From: Leptospiraceae bacterium
GTDB taxonomy: Bacteria; Spirochaetota; Leptospiria; Leptospirales; Leptonemataceae
Assembly (NCBI GenBank): GCA_026418015.1
Contig: JAOACE010000021.1
Coordinates: forward strand, 1-64,000
Direction: 5' to 3'
Length of the DNA: 64,000 nucleotides
Below are positions 1-8,136 of this stretch, in pieces (the stretch's first letter is position 1; every line of letters starts with the position of its first letter). Under the pieces are notes generated by a model. That model did no database searches. It had not been told where the DNA came from and worked only from the letters and a program-made list of their open reading frames with translations. Made by a program: the position numbers and the translations under genes.

Positions 1-1
1 G

Positions 2-550
2 GGAAATAGTCCTTTACTTGTTATGGAATATGAGCGAATGTTTCAAGATATATATTTTCGATTGAGGTTAGGAATAAGTCATTTAAAAGGCTATAGTGAC
101 ATTGATTATAAATATAATAATAATATTAATCAGATATATAATAATATAAATCAGATAGATATTGAATTCTATGAAAATCATATTAATTCACAATATAATC
201 TTAAAGGATATTTTTATAATTTGCATTTGGGCAAAATGTTTTCTTCTATAAATGAGGTATATGAGGAGGTATATGAGGTATATGTTGAATATATGTATAA
301 AAATTCAAGAGTAAGTTCAAGTTCAATTAAAAATCACGAAGTAAATGCAATAAGTAATTCTCTATATTTTTTTTATTCTAATGGTTTTATTGTTTCAAAT
401 ACAGGTACTACTATATTAGATATTAATAAGTTGTTTTTTCTTTCTCTTTTCCATCAAATAGGAGGTATACCACAAATAGGAGATATACCAATCAAAAAGA
501 ATTTTGAAGATTTATCGATAATTCGAATTGGTATAAGGGATTGGTTTTAA
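2..550 (+). CDS. Unknown protein, 5' end outside the window
   Basis: The reading frame is open from base 2, so the ATG at 23 is probably internal and the gene starts to the left of the window. About 183 residues are visible. The protein is rich in Asn, Ile and Tyr and holds short imperfect repeats: an Asn/Ile/Tyr pair near residues 30-45 after the ATG, Glu-Val-Tyr units near residues 75-90, and two Gly-Gly/Asp-Ile-Pro units near residues 147-160. No known domain, membrane span or signal is recognised. Glu is encoded by GAG as often as GAA, unlike most neighbours. The function is unknown; that it is a real gene is likely but not certain. Confidence 0.5.
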   Translation, partial: GNSPLLVMEYERMFQDIYFRLRLGISHLKGYSDIDYKYNNNINQIYNNINQIDIEFYENHINSQYNLKGYFYNLHLGKMFSSINEVYEEVYEVYVEYMYKNSRVSSSSIKNHEVNAISNSLYFFYSNGFIVSNTGTTILDINKLFFLSLFHQIGGIPQIGDIPIKKNFEDLSIIRIGIRDWF

Positions 551-557
551 TATTAGA

Positions 558-590
558 AAATCTCTTGCCGTAGTTTGGTGTAAGAGGTTT
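558..590. other. Hairpin after the first gene
   Basis: AAATCTCTT at 558-566 pairs with AAGAGGTTT at 582-590 (9 pairs, one G-U) around a 15-base loop. It lies between the first stop codon and tilS. It could end the first transcript, but no T-run follows, so an intrinsic terminator is not well supported. Confidence 0.3.
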
Positions 591-603
591 ATATTCCTTC
601 TAA

Positions 604-1884
604 ATGAAGAAGCGATTTCGTTTTATTTCTTTAAAAGATTTTTTAAAAGATCTTCAATCGGGGTTTAAAAATGTGTTATTAAAAAAAATCTTTATACCGG
701 ATAAAAATAAACAATATATCATCGCTTTATCAGGGGGACCGGATTCTGTTTTTCTGGCTTATGTATACAAAGATTTATACAAAAATCAACTTATTAAAGA
801 ACCTGTATTATTTCATTTTAATCATAAAATTAGGTTAGAAGCTGACGAAGAAGAAGAATTTGTAATACAACTTTCAAAGAATTGGGATTTGCCTTTATTT
901 GTGGAATCAAAAGATGTTAAGAGTTTTTCTAAAAGATTGAACAAAAACCTAGAAGAATCTGCAAGAATTTTGCGATATCGAGCATTGCTACGTCTATCAA
1001 AACAGTTCGCAGACTGCTATGTTGTAACAGGACATCATGGGGATGATTATATCGAAACGATTTTTTTAAGGCTTCTTCGGGGTTCATCTTTACAAAATGT
1101 AAATTTTTTTTATAAAAGAACTTTACCTATTACAATTGCTCATCAAACTTATAGTTTGCATGTTTTAAGTCCCTTACTTCTTTTTGATAAATCCGAAATC
1201 ATGGAATTCTTGGATAGTCAAAATATTTTTTATAAGGTTGATTCTTCGAATTTTGATGATAATTTTAAACGTAATTACATTCGAAAGCATGTTCTACAAC
1301 CTCTAAAAAAAATTGGTTTTAAGTCGGGATTAGTTTGGCAAAGAACCCATCTTTCACTAATTCATTTTAAGCAAGATTTTATGCATAAAGATTTTTTTGT
1401 TTTAGATAAACATTTATGTAATGGTTTAAGTCAAAAACAAATCAAAATTCTTTTCGACCAGATTGCAAAAACCTTGGGTATAATGCCTTTTTCTTCGACT
1501 CTTATCGCAGAGTTTATCCATCAGTCCTATACAAATAAGATTTTCATCCAAACCAAAGAATGTTTGATTGAAAGCGTAAAAGAGAAAATTTGGTTTATCC
1601 ATCAAAATGCTTTTTTATTAAAAGAACCCAAAATTTTTAGAGAAAACCATCTATGGGTAATTCTTTGGAACGAAAAAAAAAGAATTTACGACGACAAAGA
1701 TGTTATAAATATTTTTTATCTTAAACAAAACAATCTTTCAAAAATCAAAGAGATATTAAGAGAAAAAGAAATTCCTAATTCTATCAGAAAAAATGTTCCT
1801 GTTATAGTTCGACAACAGAGTTATCAGATAATATTGTCTTATATAGAAGGATTTTGGGATTTATACATACCCTTAAATCATTAA
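604..1884 (+). CDS. tilS: tRNA(Ile)-lysidine synthase TilS
   Basis: TilS attaches lysine to C34 of the CAU-anticodon tRNA-Ile, using ATP, so that it reads AUA. The N-type PP-loop ATP-binding motif SGGPDS is at residues 43-48. It is followed by the HHGDD-x-ET segment (about residues 140-147) and the RNYIRKHVLQPL segment (about 223-234), both typical of the family. At 426 residues it is long enough for the N-terminal ligase domain plus the C-terminal tRNA-binding parts. The ATG at 604 has no clear Shine-Dalgarno sequence. The gene stands alone, followed by a promoter-like element for the next operon. The assignment is strong. Confidence 0.93.
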   Translation: MKKRFRFISLKDFLKDLQSGFKNVLLKKIFIPDKNKQYIIALSGGPDSVFLAYVYKDLYKNQLIKEPVLFHFNHKIRLEADEEEEFVIQLSKNWDLPLFVESKDVKSFSKRLNKNLEESARILRYRALLRLSKQFADCYVVTGHHGDDYIETIFLRLLRGSSLQNVNFFYKRTLPITIAHQTYSLHVLSPLLLFDKSEIMEFLDSQNIFYKVDSSNFDDNFKRNYIRKHVLQPLKKIGFKSGLVWQRTHLSLIHFKQDFMHKDFFVLDKHLCNGLSQKQIKILFDQIAKTLGIMPFSSTLIAEFIHQSYTNKIFIQTKECLIESVKEKIWFIHQNAFLLKEPKIFRENHLWVILWNEKKRIYDDKDVINIFYLKQNNLSKIKEILREKEIPNSIRKNVPVIVRQQSYQIILSYIEGFWDLYIPLNH

Positions 1885-1888
1885 ATAG

Positions 1889-1917
1889 TTGACAAAAAAA
1901 TGATCTTAATGTTTGAT
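1889..1917 (+). promoter_or_regulatory. Sigma-70-like promoter, probably leaderless
   Basis: A consensus -35 TTGACA (1889-1894) is followed after 17 bases by TTTGAT (1912-1917), which matches 4 of 6 -10 positions. The ATG of the acyltransferase gene is 7 bases after the -10, so transcription would start at or next to the start codon. Confidence 0.5.
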
Positions 1918-1924
1918 AGGATCA

Positions 1925-2713
1925 ATGGATTTAAAAGATTTATTACGTCAATGGAATGTAGAATCTCTTCAAAAAAACTTACAAAAAGAATTTGATAAAT
2001 TACTTTATAAAAAATTTACTCATAAATTTTTAGAATCTTTGTATGAATATACAGAGCCAACCATAGAAGGCATAGAAAATATACCAAAACATGGACCAAC
2101 CTTAGTGATCCCTAACCATAGTGGTATTTTAGCATTAGATGCATTAGTTTTACAATATGTTATCATGAAACAAGTAAAGCGTTTTCCTTATACTATGAGT
2201 CATAACTTTTGGCATAGCCAACCTTTTTTTAAATATTCTTCGGAAAAGTTAGGTTATATTCCTCAGGATTTTAAAGCAGCAGTTAAATTACTAAAAGAAA
2301 ACAAATTATTGGTTTTATTTCCCGAAGCAGAAGAAGGAAATTTTAAGCCAAGTATATACATGTATCGTTTACAAAGGTTCAACCCTGGTTTTATTTCTCT
2401 TGCATTATTAACTAACGCAACCATTGTTCCTACTTGTATTATTGGGGCAGAAGAAGCAAACATAAACTTGGGGTATATCTATTTAGAAAAATCCAACGTT
2501 AAAGTACCACTGCCATTGAATTTAATTCCTTTTCCTGTAAAATGGAAAATCTTATTTTTAAAACCTATTGATTTAAGTAAATACAACAAATCCCAAGCAA
2601 AAAACGTCGAATTTTTGCAAGAAGCAGCACAAATCATAAGGATGAAGATACAACATAGAATTCACATTGAATTATTGAATCGTGGAATTTTAAAATACCT
2701 TGTTGATGGATAG
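1925..2713 (+). CDS. Lysophospholipid acyltransferase family protein (PlsC/LPLAT)
   Basis: This is a predicted membrane-associated acyltransferase that moves an acyl chain to a glycerol-phosphate, lysophospholipid or related acceptor. The family's first block appears as NHSGILALD, with the wider His-to-Asp spacing of the MGAT-like LPLAT group. The FPE block appears as FPEAEEG. Start choice: a TTG at 1913 would add four residues, but the ATG at 1925 fits better with the upstream promoter-like element. It is the first gene of a compact operon and overlaps the following CBS-domain gene. The exact substrate cannot be told from sequence. Confidence 0.8.
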   Translation: MDLKDLLRQWNVESLQKNLQKEFDKLLYKKFTHKFLESLYEYTEPTIEGIENIPKHGPTLVIPNHSGILALDALVLQYVIMKQVKRFPYTMSHNFWHSQPFFKYSSEKLGYIPQDFKAAVKLLKENKLLVLFPEAEEGNFKPSIYMYRLQRFNPGFISLALLTNATIVPTCIIGAEEANINLGYIYLEKSNVKVPLPLNLIPFPVKWKILFLKPIDLSKYNKSQAKNVEFLQEAAQIIRMKIQHRIHIELLNRGILKYLVDG

Positions 2714-3212
2714 TTATATGAGCGAAATAAGAGAAATTGATTTAGAATATGCGAAAAAGGTTATTGAGAGAAGTGAACGTCTGTTAAAAGCAACTGTGGA
2801 TGATGTAATGACAAAAAATGTCATCACTGTTGATTATGATGATCCAGCATCTAAGGCAGCAAGAATTATTCTTGAAAATGGTTTTTTAAGCTTATTAGTT
2901 ATGAAAGAGGGAAAACCTTTTAACACAATCAGTATTTTTGAACTATTGCGGTTGGGCTACGAAGAAACCTTTGATAAAAATAAAGATTATCTAACGACCA
3001 AGGTAGGAGAATTGGTTCAAAATAAGAAATTTTATTATTTACCTTCGGGAACTTTGTTAAGAGAAGCGATAAATTTTATGATGGAAAGAAAACTCAGAAC
3101 TATACCAATTATTACGAATCAAGTAGTAAATGGCGTTTTATCGATTGTCGATATGGTACAGTGGTATCGATTGAATCATGAGGAGGTTTTGATTGGAAAA
3201 AAACCCCATTGA
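2706..3212 (+). CDS. Two-CBS-domain protein
   Basis: Two CBS motifs fill the protein: the first around residues 30-85 (beginning VDDVMTKNVITVDYDD) and the second around 100-160 (beginning KVGELVQNKKFYYLP). Paired CBS domains form a Bateman module that usually binds adenosyl ligands and acts as an energy or ligand sensor. No catalytic domain is fused, so it probably regulates a partner. It overlaps the acyltransferase stop if the ATG at 2706 is used. The ATG at 2718 is an alternative and would begin just after that stop. The downstream HNH gene starts inside its 3' end. Confidence 0.8.
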   Translation: MDSYMSEIREIDLEYAKKVIERSERLLKATVDDVMTKNVITVDYDDPASKAARIILENGFLSLLVMKEGKPFNTISIFELLRLGYEETFDKNKDYLTTKVGELVQNKKFYYLPSGTLLREAINFMMERKLRTIPIITNQVVNGVLSIVDMVQWYRLNHEEVLIGKKPH

Positions 3213-3516
3213 GCCATATCCTTTTTTTTCTTATGGTCAGGAATGGATCAAACAAGAAAAAGATAAAGCAAAAAAATTAAAAAAAACTTCTTGGTGGAGA
3301 AAAAAGACTGCAAGTGGAATCTGTTATTATTGCAAGAGGAAATTTAAACCAAATGAATTAACAATGGATCATTTGATCCCTTTATCTCGAGGCGGAAGAT
3401 CAACAAAAGAAAACTTAGTTCCCTGTTGTAAAGAGTGTAATTCAAAAAAGAAGTATTTACTCCCCATCGAATGGGAAGAATATATGAATCAAATCCGTTC
3501 GAAAAAAGAATCATAA
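3193..3516 (+). CDS. HNH endonuclease family protein
   Basis: A 107-residue protein with an HNH fold. A zinc-knuckle pair C44-x2-C47 comes first, then the metal/catalytic segment MDHLIPLSRGG (D59, H60), N74, and a second Cys pair C79-x2-C82. Translation starts at TTG 3193, which is supported by a full AGGAGG at 3181-3186 six bases upstream. It overlaps the CBS gene by 20 bases and is probably translationally coupled to it. Stand-alone small HNH proteins of this type may be nicking or repair nucleases, and the biological role is unknown. No restriction methyltransferase is nearby. Confidence 0.8.
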   Translation: MEKNPIEPYPFFSYGQEWIKQEKDKAKKLKKTSWWRKKTASGICYYCKRKFKPNELTMDHLIPLSRGGRSTKENLVPCCKECNSKKKYLLPIEWEEYMNQIRSKKES

Positions 3517-3532
3517 AAAATTTAGCAAATTG

Positions 3533-3556
3533 AAAGAATTGATTTTTAAATTCTTT
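3533..3556. other. AT-rich hairpin after the HNH gene
   Basis: AAAGAATT (3533-3540) pairs perfectly with AATTCTTT (3549-3556) across an 8-base loop. It follows the HNH stop codon. There is no T-run, so the function is uncertain: a weak transcript end or chance in AT-rich DNA. Confidence 0.3.
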
Positions 3557-3635
3557 ATATTCAATATCAAAAATTTTCTTTTAATTTATCCAAAAATTTA
3601 ATATAAATTTTATTAAAAGGCATATTAAATAGAAT

Positions 3636-4145
3636 ATGAAGAGACAACAATTTTTTACTCATAGTGAATGTATTACATCGATAAATATAACACCATTTCA
3701 TTATGCATATTTGATATATCTAACAGAAAATAGGTTTCATGGTAATTTAACTAGGACAATAGAATATTTATTAAAACGATATTTAACTTATCTTTATAGG
3801 ATTAGTTTAGCACCAGAGAAGAGAACATTAACAGCGAGCTATCAACCGAGGACAAAAAATTATGTAGTTAGGAAAATCAGCATACAGCCAACGTATTGGG
3901 GGAAGTTGTATGAGTTGAGGTATTTATTAGGGTATTCGATAAGTTATGTATTACGTATTATGCTGGACTGGGAAATGCAAGAGGAGGGGATACCGATTGA
4001 GCCAATAGTAATAAAGCCGCAATTAGTACAAGAGGATGAGGAGATACATTCACGGATACAAGTAGGGAATAATTATTCATGTTATAATAGGGTAAGTCAT
4101 AGGAATTTAGAGGTTTATAGTGAGTTTTCGTGTCCGGCAGCGTGA
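3636..4145 (+). CDS. DUF1564-like hypothetical protein, GAG-rich codon use
   Basis: A 169-residue soluble protein. The central part (about residues 75-115) has a pattern of Tyr-Trp, then a Leu-rich helix, then Leu-Gly-x-Ser followed by another helix ending in a Trp-Glu. From memory this resembles the DUF1564 family, which is multicopy in Leptospira; the family has no known function and the match needs a profile search. Glu codons are about 10 GAG to 4 GAA and Arg is often AGG, unlike the GAA-rich neighbours. The gene is flanked by very AT-rich DNA with hairpins. It ends in a Cys-Pro-Ala-Ala tail. A transferred or lineage-specific origin is possible. Confidence 0.55.
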   Translation: MKRQQFFTHSECITSINITPFHYAYLIYLTENRFHGNLTRTIEYLLKRYLTYLYRISLAPEKRTLTASYQPRTKNYVVRKISIQPTYWGKLYELRYLLGYSISYVLRIMLDWEMQEEGIPIEPIVIKPQLVQEDEEIHSRIQVGNNYSCYNRVSHRNLEVYSEFSCPAA

Positions 4146-4162
4146 ATTATTTTGATTTTGTA

Positions 4163-4191
4163 TTGACATTATTATAATATAATTATATTTA
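4163..4191 (+). promoter_or_regulatory. Possible sigma-70 promoter upstream of fliE
   Basis: TTGACA at 4163-4168 and TATTTA at 4186-4191 are separated by 17 bases. The start of fliE is about 130 bases away. A perfect TATAAT also lies at 4309-4314, only 4 bases before the fliE ATG, so either could be used. Confidence 0.4.
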
Positions 4192-4209
4192 TTTATAGAA
4201 TTATATTAT
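4174..4209. repeat. 11-bp perfect inverted repeat
   Basis: ATAATATAATT (4174-4184) and AATTATATTAT (4199-4209) flank a 14-base loop and overlap the promoter-like element before fliE. It could be an operator or a hairpin ending the preceding gene. All-AT composition makes chance likely. Confidence 0.3.
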
Positions 4210-4318
4210 TATCACATTTATCCCATATCATATTGTAAATCATTTATTTTTTGCATTTTTTTGTATCCTTCTAACATTTTTTTCTATAAAATTTTCCGTT
4301 TTATACGATATAATTAAC

Positions 4319-4705
4319 ATGAAGATTTTTTCCTATAGTGGTGTACAGTTTCCTTCTGGTAATCCAAAGGTTTTTGGTGCAGAAAAGGTTTCTCCGTTAA
4401 AATTAAATACAAATCACGAGAAACATATGCAAATAACGCAAAAACCACCTTTAACAGACATCGTACCAGAAAATGAACGATTTGCATCGAATTTCACTCA
4501 AACTTTAAATCAACTCTTAGGTAGTGTAGAGAAATTGTCCAATCAGTCCGACGATTTAACAAAAAAAGCTGTTTATGATCCTGATAACGTTGATGTCCAT
4601 GAAATCATGATAGCTTCCCAAAAAGCACGCTTTGCATTAAACTTAACAAAAACTATCATAGATGGTTCTATCAGAGCTTATAAAGAATTAACTTCTGGTA
4701 GATAA
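4319..4705 (+). CDS. fliE: Flagellar hook-basal body protein FliE
   Basis: FliE links the MS ring to the proximal rod and is among the first proteins exported by the flagellar machine. The C-terminal half shows the family signature: a HEIMIASQKARFALNLTK stretch followed by a helix ending AYKELTSGR. At 128 residues it is slightly longer than usual (about 100-110) because of a variable N-terminus. It sits just upstream of fliF. The usual partners flgB and flgC are not next to it. There is no Shine-Dalgarno sequence, and a perfect TATAAT ends 4 bases before the ATG. Confidence 0.88.
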   Translation: MKIFSYSGVQFPSGNPKVFGAEKVSPLKLNTNHEKHMQITQKPPLTDIVPENERFASNFTQTLNQLLGSVEKLSNQSDDLTKKAVYDPDNVDVHEIMIASQKARFALNLTKTIIDGSIRAYKELTSGR

Positions 4706-4825
4706 TACTAAATAAATTTTAAGTAAAATTTTTGTAGAAATTTTCTATGAATATCAAAAAAATTCTGTACAAAAATAAAAACCTTCTGTTAAGTTGTAAT
4801 TTAAATTTCATTTAAGGGTGTATTT

Positions 4826-6514
4826 ATGCCAGAAGGTTTAAAAAATATATTTAATAAATTGGTTGAGGTTTGGAATAAATTAGATACTACGAAAAAAATC
4901 ACTTTGGGAATTGTTTTGGCAATCGTTGTTGGAGCGTTTGCCTTCATTGGAAGTTATTCTAAAAAACCTGCAATGGAAGTGTTATACGACAATTTAAGTG
5001 CATCGGACTATGCAGCAATCACAAAATTCTTAGAAGCAAGTGGTTATGAATGGAAAGGCACGGGAACATCAACCATCTACGTAAATGGTTTAAAAAGACA
5101 AGAAATCATCACAAAACTTGCTCAAGAAAATTTGATCCCAGCGGGAGTAGAGGGTTGGGAAATTTTTAATATGTCTCGATGGGACGAAACTACTTTTGAT
5201 AAAAACGTAAAATTACATCGTGCCATTAAGGGCAGTTTAGAGCAAATGTTGATGACCTTAGACTTTGTTAAATCAGCAAGAGTAGAGCTTGCAATTCCTC
5301 AAAGAAATAACTTTTTAACAGATACTGAACCAGTAAAAGCTTCTGTGGTTTTAACATTAAAACCTGGTGTAGAAACAATCACTCGCAAACAAGTAATGGG
5401 AATCAAAAATTTGATCTTTCGAGCTGTTCCTAACCTAAAAAGAGAAAATATCACCATTACAGATAATAACGGAAAAGAATTTGTTGAACCAGACGAAATT
5501 GACGAAGAACAAAGAAAATTAGAAATCGTAGAAAAGAAAAAAGAAATCGAAGAGAAAGAACGAAGAAAATGGTTAAACGAAATTCAACAGAGCTTACATG
5601 AATTCTATACCAGTGATCGTATTTCTATCATTAGAGTTGCTCTTACCATAAACTGGGACGAAGTAAAAGAAAAACAACATTTAGTAGAACCCGTAGAGGC
5701 AGAACCAGAAAATCCAGAAACCCCATATCCAGACAGAAAATTAATGCCAGGTGGTACATTGATAATTTCTGAAAATGCACGAAATGAACGTTTTCGCGGA
5801 AATGGTTTTACCCCAGGTGGACCGACTGGAACTGAACAAGAATTACCACCAGGTTATAGAGATTTGGATTATCAACGAGCAGAATATGGAAATAACGATG
5901 TAATAAGAAACTATGATTACAATAGAATAGAAAAAGAAATTAATAGGCAGCCTTGGGAAGAAAGAGCTCGTTCTATTGCAGTAGCAGTAGATGGAAAATG
6001 GATCAAAAAAGGCATTAAAGAAGACGGTTCTGGATATATTCGTGAATATATTCCACCAACCAAAGAAGAGTTAAAGACCATTGAAAAGCTTTTAAAAGCA
6101 TCGATTTTATACAAAGCTTCGAGAGGGGATCAAATTGTGGTAGAACATTTACAAAAAGATCGAACAGCACAATTCGAAAAAGAAGACGAGGAATTAAGAC
6201 AAAAACTCATGATGCAAAGATTGTTGATCGTATCTGGAATTTCTATTGTTGCATTTTTCTTGTTATATTTACTCTATAGAGCTATCAAAAACGAAATAGC
6301 AAGAAGAAGACGATTAAGAGAAGAAGAATTAGCTGCACAACAACAGTTGATGAGAGAAGCAGCACTTCGTGTTGCAGACGAAGGTGCAGCAGAAGTAGAA
6401 CTTTCTATCGATGAAAAAGCAAGAAGAGAACTATTAGAAAATGCAATCAACCTTGCGCGCGAAAAACCTGACGAAGTAGCGAAATTACTAAGAACATGGT
6501 TAAACGAAGAGTAG
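4826..6514 (+). CDS. fliF: Flagellar MS-ring protein FliF
   Basis: FliF forms the MS ring in the inner membrane, the base on which the flagellar motor is built. Residues about 24-44 are the first membrane span. They are followed by the ring-building motifs, including the KKPAMEVLYDNLSASDYAAI segment. A second span lies near residues 467-490. The charged C-terminal tail, ending in LRTWLNEE, is the FliG-binding region. At 562 residues the length is normal. An AAGGG precedes the ATG by 7 bases. The usual next gene, fliG, is missing here: the following gene is a convergent radical SAM gene one base away. Confidence 0.95.
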   Translation: MPEGLKNIFNKLVEVWNKLDTTKKITLGIVLAIVVGAFAFIGSYSKKPAMEVLYDNLSASDYAAITKFLEASGYEWKGTGTSTIYVNGLKRQEIITKLAQENLIPAGVEGWEIFNMSRWDETTFDKNVKLHRAIKGSLEQMLMTLDFVKSARVELAIPQRNNFLTDTEPVKASVVLTLKPGVETITRKQVMGIKNLIFRAVPNLKRENITITDNNGKEFVEPDEIDEEQRKLEIVEKKKEIEEKERRKWLNEIQQSLHEFYTSDRISIIRVALTINWDEVKEKQHLVEPVEAEPENPETPYPDRKLMPGGTLIISENARNERFRGNGFTPGGPTGTEQELPPGYRDLDYQRAEYGNNDVIRNYDYNRIEKEINRQPWEERARSIAVAVDGKWIKKGIKEDGSGYIREYIPPTKEELKTIEKLLKASILYKASRGDQIVVEHLQKDRTAQFEKEDEELRQKLMMQRLLIVSGISIVAFFLLYLLYRAIKNEIARRRRLREEELAAQQQLMREAALRVADEGAAEVELSIDEKARRELLENAINLAREKPDEVAKLLRTWLNEE

Positions 6515-6533
6515 TTTACCTACCTTCGTAACC
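6498..6533. other. Imperfect hairpin between convergent fliF and radical SAM genes
   Basis: GGTT-AA-ACGAAG on the left pairs with CTTCGTAACC on the right, with a 2-base bulge and a 14-base loop spanning both stop codons. There is no T-run on either strand, so it is at best a weak bidirectional transcript end. Confidence 0.3.
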
Positions 6534-7832
6534 GATTACATCCATAAAAGCACTAACAGAAAATACAGCTTTTCCTCTACCTGGTTCTCCATATCCTGGA
6601 GGAACAGGTAATTTATATTTTTCGAAAGTTCTTTTCCATATAGTTAATAATTCAAGAAAATATCTTAAAGGAGGCTTTTGCTGATTTCCTAGTGTTGTAT
6701 AAGGTTCTGGACACCAAGTAGTAAAGCGCGGTACTACACCATGACTCATAAAAAAATCTAAACCTTCTGCAGTAGAGTGAACTGCTTCTTTCACAGAAGA
6801 AAATCCATAAGGCTTTGCTAGTTCTACCCCACCAACAAAATTGGGAATTACGTTTGATGGACCAAAAATCTCTACTGATTCAACAATTCTTCGAATCCAA
6901 TTATCTCTTCCTATAAAGCGCTCTTTACCTGGACAAAGAATGGAAAAAAGCCTTTTATCCCATACTTCGAAATTCGGATGATAGATTTTTATTCCTACTT
7001 CTTTAAACCTTACTAGATCTTTTTTCTCCCATGCTTGTACGACCATTTTACCAATCCATCGATTCGGGAAATGCTTTTCGATGGCTTCTGCATATTGAAA
7101 GTAAAAATCTTGTTCATTTTTGTTTTGTAGTTCTGTTATTACAGATCCTCCCGTTATCGTGTATGCTTTTGCTATGTTATCTTCTTGATCGATCCAAGAA
7201 AGAACTTCGAGGATATCTTCGATGCTTTTGATTCCAGTATAAGGTCTTTTGAAATTTTTTTGTTGTCTCCAATTGTGGTTGATATCACAAAATGCGCATT
7301 CTTCGTCTTTTCCAAAATATTGACAATTTCGAAAAACCGTAAGATAAATTAAATATCCCCATTCGATGACTGGTGCAATTTCATTAGGATTTTTTCCATT
7401 AGATGTTTTATAGCGATACCAACTTGGAACCGGAGGAAATTCTACTTTTCCTAAAACTGTATCATTAAGCTTTAAAACAATCAGATTTTCTTCGTTTGTA
7501 GTGACATAATAAGGCGAATTTGGGTCAATTCGAACTGATATAACTGTTGGTAAAAGATTAAAATATCCTTCAGAAATTTTTATTTCTTCTGGTGCTTTAA
7601 ATCGATATTCTTCGGGTTGATCTTTTAATGGTACGTGATCAAACGTAAAAATAAAATAATCTTTTGTCTTGTATGTATGATTTTCTAATGCTTTTGTATC
7701 GAACCTTAATCCTAATCGTAAAATATCTTGTTTGATAATTGCTTCGATGGGAATTTCTCTATAAACTTCTACAAAATTTTCTAAGGTTTCTAATCTGGTT
7801 ATTTCTTGATCAATTTGATTCATAAAAGACAT
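6516..7832 (-). CDS. Radical SAM family protein with atypical CX8CX2C motif
   Basis: A 438-residue protein in which C170, C179 and C182 form a Cx8Cx2C cluster motif instead of the usual Cx3Cx2C. It is followed by a conserved-looking TITGGSVI segment (about residue 225) that would correspond to the SAM-binding GGE-type motif. About 160 residues precede the cluster, with no recognised domain. The C-terminal part is Pro- and Gly-rich. The SAM family is inferred from these motifs and the TIM-barrel-like pattern; the substrate is unknown. The start could also be the nearby Met at residue 4. It is convergent with fliF and has no functional neighbour. Confidence 0.7.
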   Translation of the reverse strand: MSFMNQIDQEITRLETLENFVEVYREIPIEAIIKQDILRLGLRFDTKALENHTYKTKDYFIFTFDHVPLKDQPEEYRFKAPEEIKISEGYFNLLPTVISVRIDPNSPYYVTTNEENLIVLKLNDTVLGKVEFPPVPSWYRYKTSNGKNPNEIAPVIEWGYLIYLTVFRNCQYFGKDEECAFCDINHNWRQQKNFKRPYTGIKSIEDILEVLSWIDQEDNIAKAYTITGGSVITELQNKNEQDFYFQYAEAIEKHFPNRWIGKMVVQAWEKKDLVRFKEVGIKIYHPNFEVWDKRLFSILCPGKERFIGRDNWIRRIVESVEIFGPSNVIPNFVGGVELAKPYGFSSVKEAVHSTAEGLDFFMSHGVVPRFTTWCPEPYTTLGNQQKPPLRYFLELLTIWKRTFEKYKLPVPPGYGEPGRGKAVFSVSAFMDVIGYEGR

Positions 7833-7970
7833 AATGCCAAATAAATTTAATTTCTAACAAAAAAAAGTAAATTTTTGTAAAGAATATTCTATCGAATTAT
7901 GTATAACATCACAAGGATTTTGAATTTGACATTCAAGCATTTCTAAAAATTTTGTATATGCAAAATTTTT

Positions 7971-8060
7971 GGAGAGGTGACCGAGAGGCCGAAGGTGCAG
8001 CACTGGAAATGCTGTGTACCCCCAAAAGGGGTACCGAGGGTTCGAATCCCTCCCTCTCCG
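7971..8060 (+). tRNA. tRNA-Ser (GGA anticodon)
   Basis: A class II tRNA of 90 bases. The acceptor stem is GGAGAGG (7971-7977) with CCTCTCC (8053-8059) and discriminator G8060. The anticodon stem is CAGCA/TGCTG (7998-8002/8010-8014) with loop CTGGAAA, giving anticodon GGA at 8005-8007. A long variable arm (GTACCCC/GGGGTAC) and the T-arm GGTTCGAATCC type are present. CCA is not encoded. It decodes UCU and UCC serine codons. Confidence 0.97.
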
Positions 8061-8100
8061 ACGCTTTTATAAATTTATTCAATTATTCAAAAAATTTGCA

Positions 8101-8128
8101 TTGACAATAGAATTTGTTTTTGTATCTT
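8101..8128 (+). promoter_or_regulatory. Promoter of the sigma-factor gene, probably leaderless
   Basis: TTGACA (8101-8106), a 16-base spacer, then TATCTT (8123-8128). The ATG of the following gene is 8 bases later, so the predicted transcript starts at or within a base or two of the start codon. No Shine-Dalgarno sequence is present. Confidence 0.55.
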
Positions 8129-8136
8129 ACTTATAG

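Noticed and set aside
108-300. A CRISPR array or satellite
   Set aside because: The repeats are short, imperfect and in one coding frame; there are no spacers.
3193-3516. HNH gene as part of a homing intron or restriction system
   Set aside because: No intron boundaries, methyltransferase or specificity gene is nearby; it overlaps the CBS gene in an ordinary operon.
7971-8060. tRNA-Leu instead of tRNA-Ser
   Set aside because: Leu tRNAs also have a long variable arm, but the loop CTGGAAA places GGA as the anticodon, which is serine.
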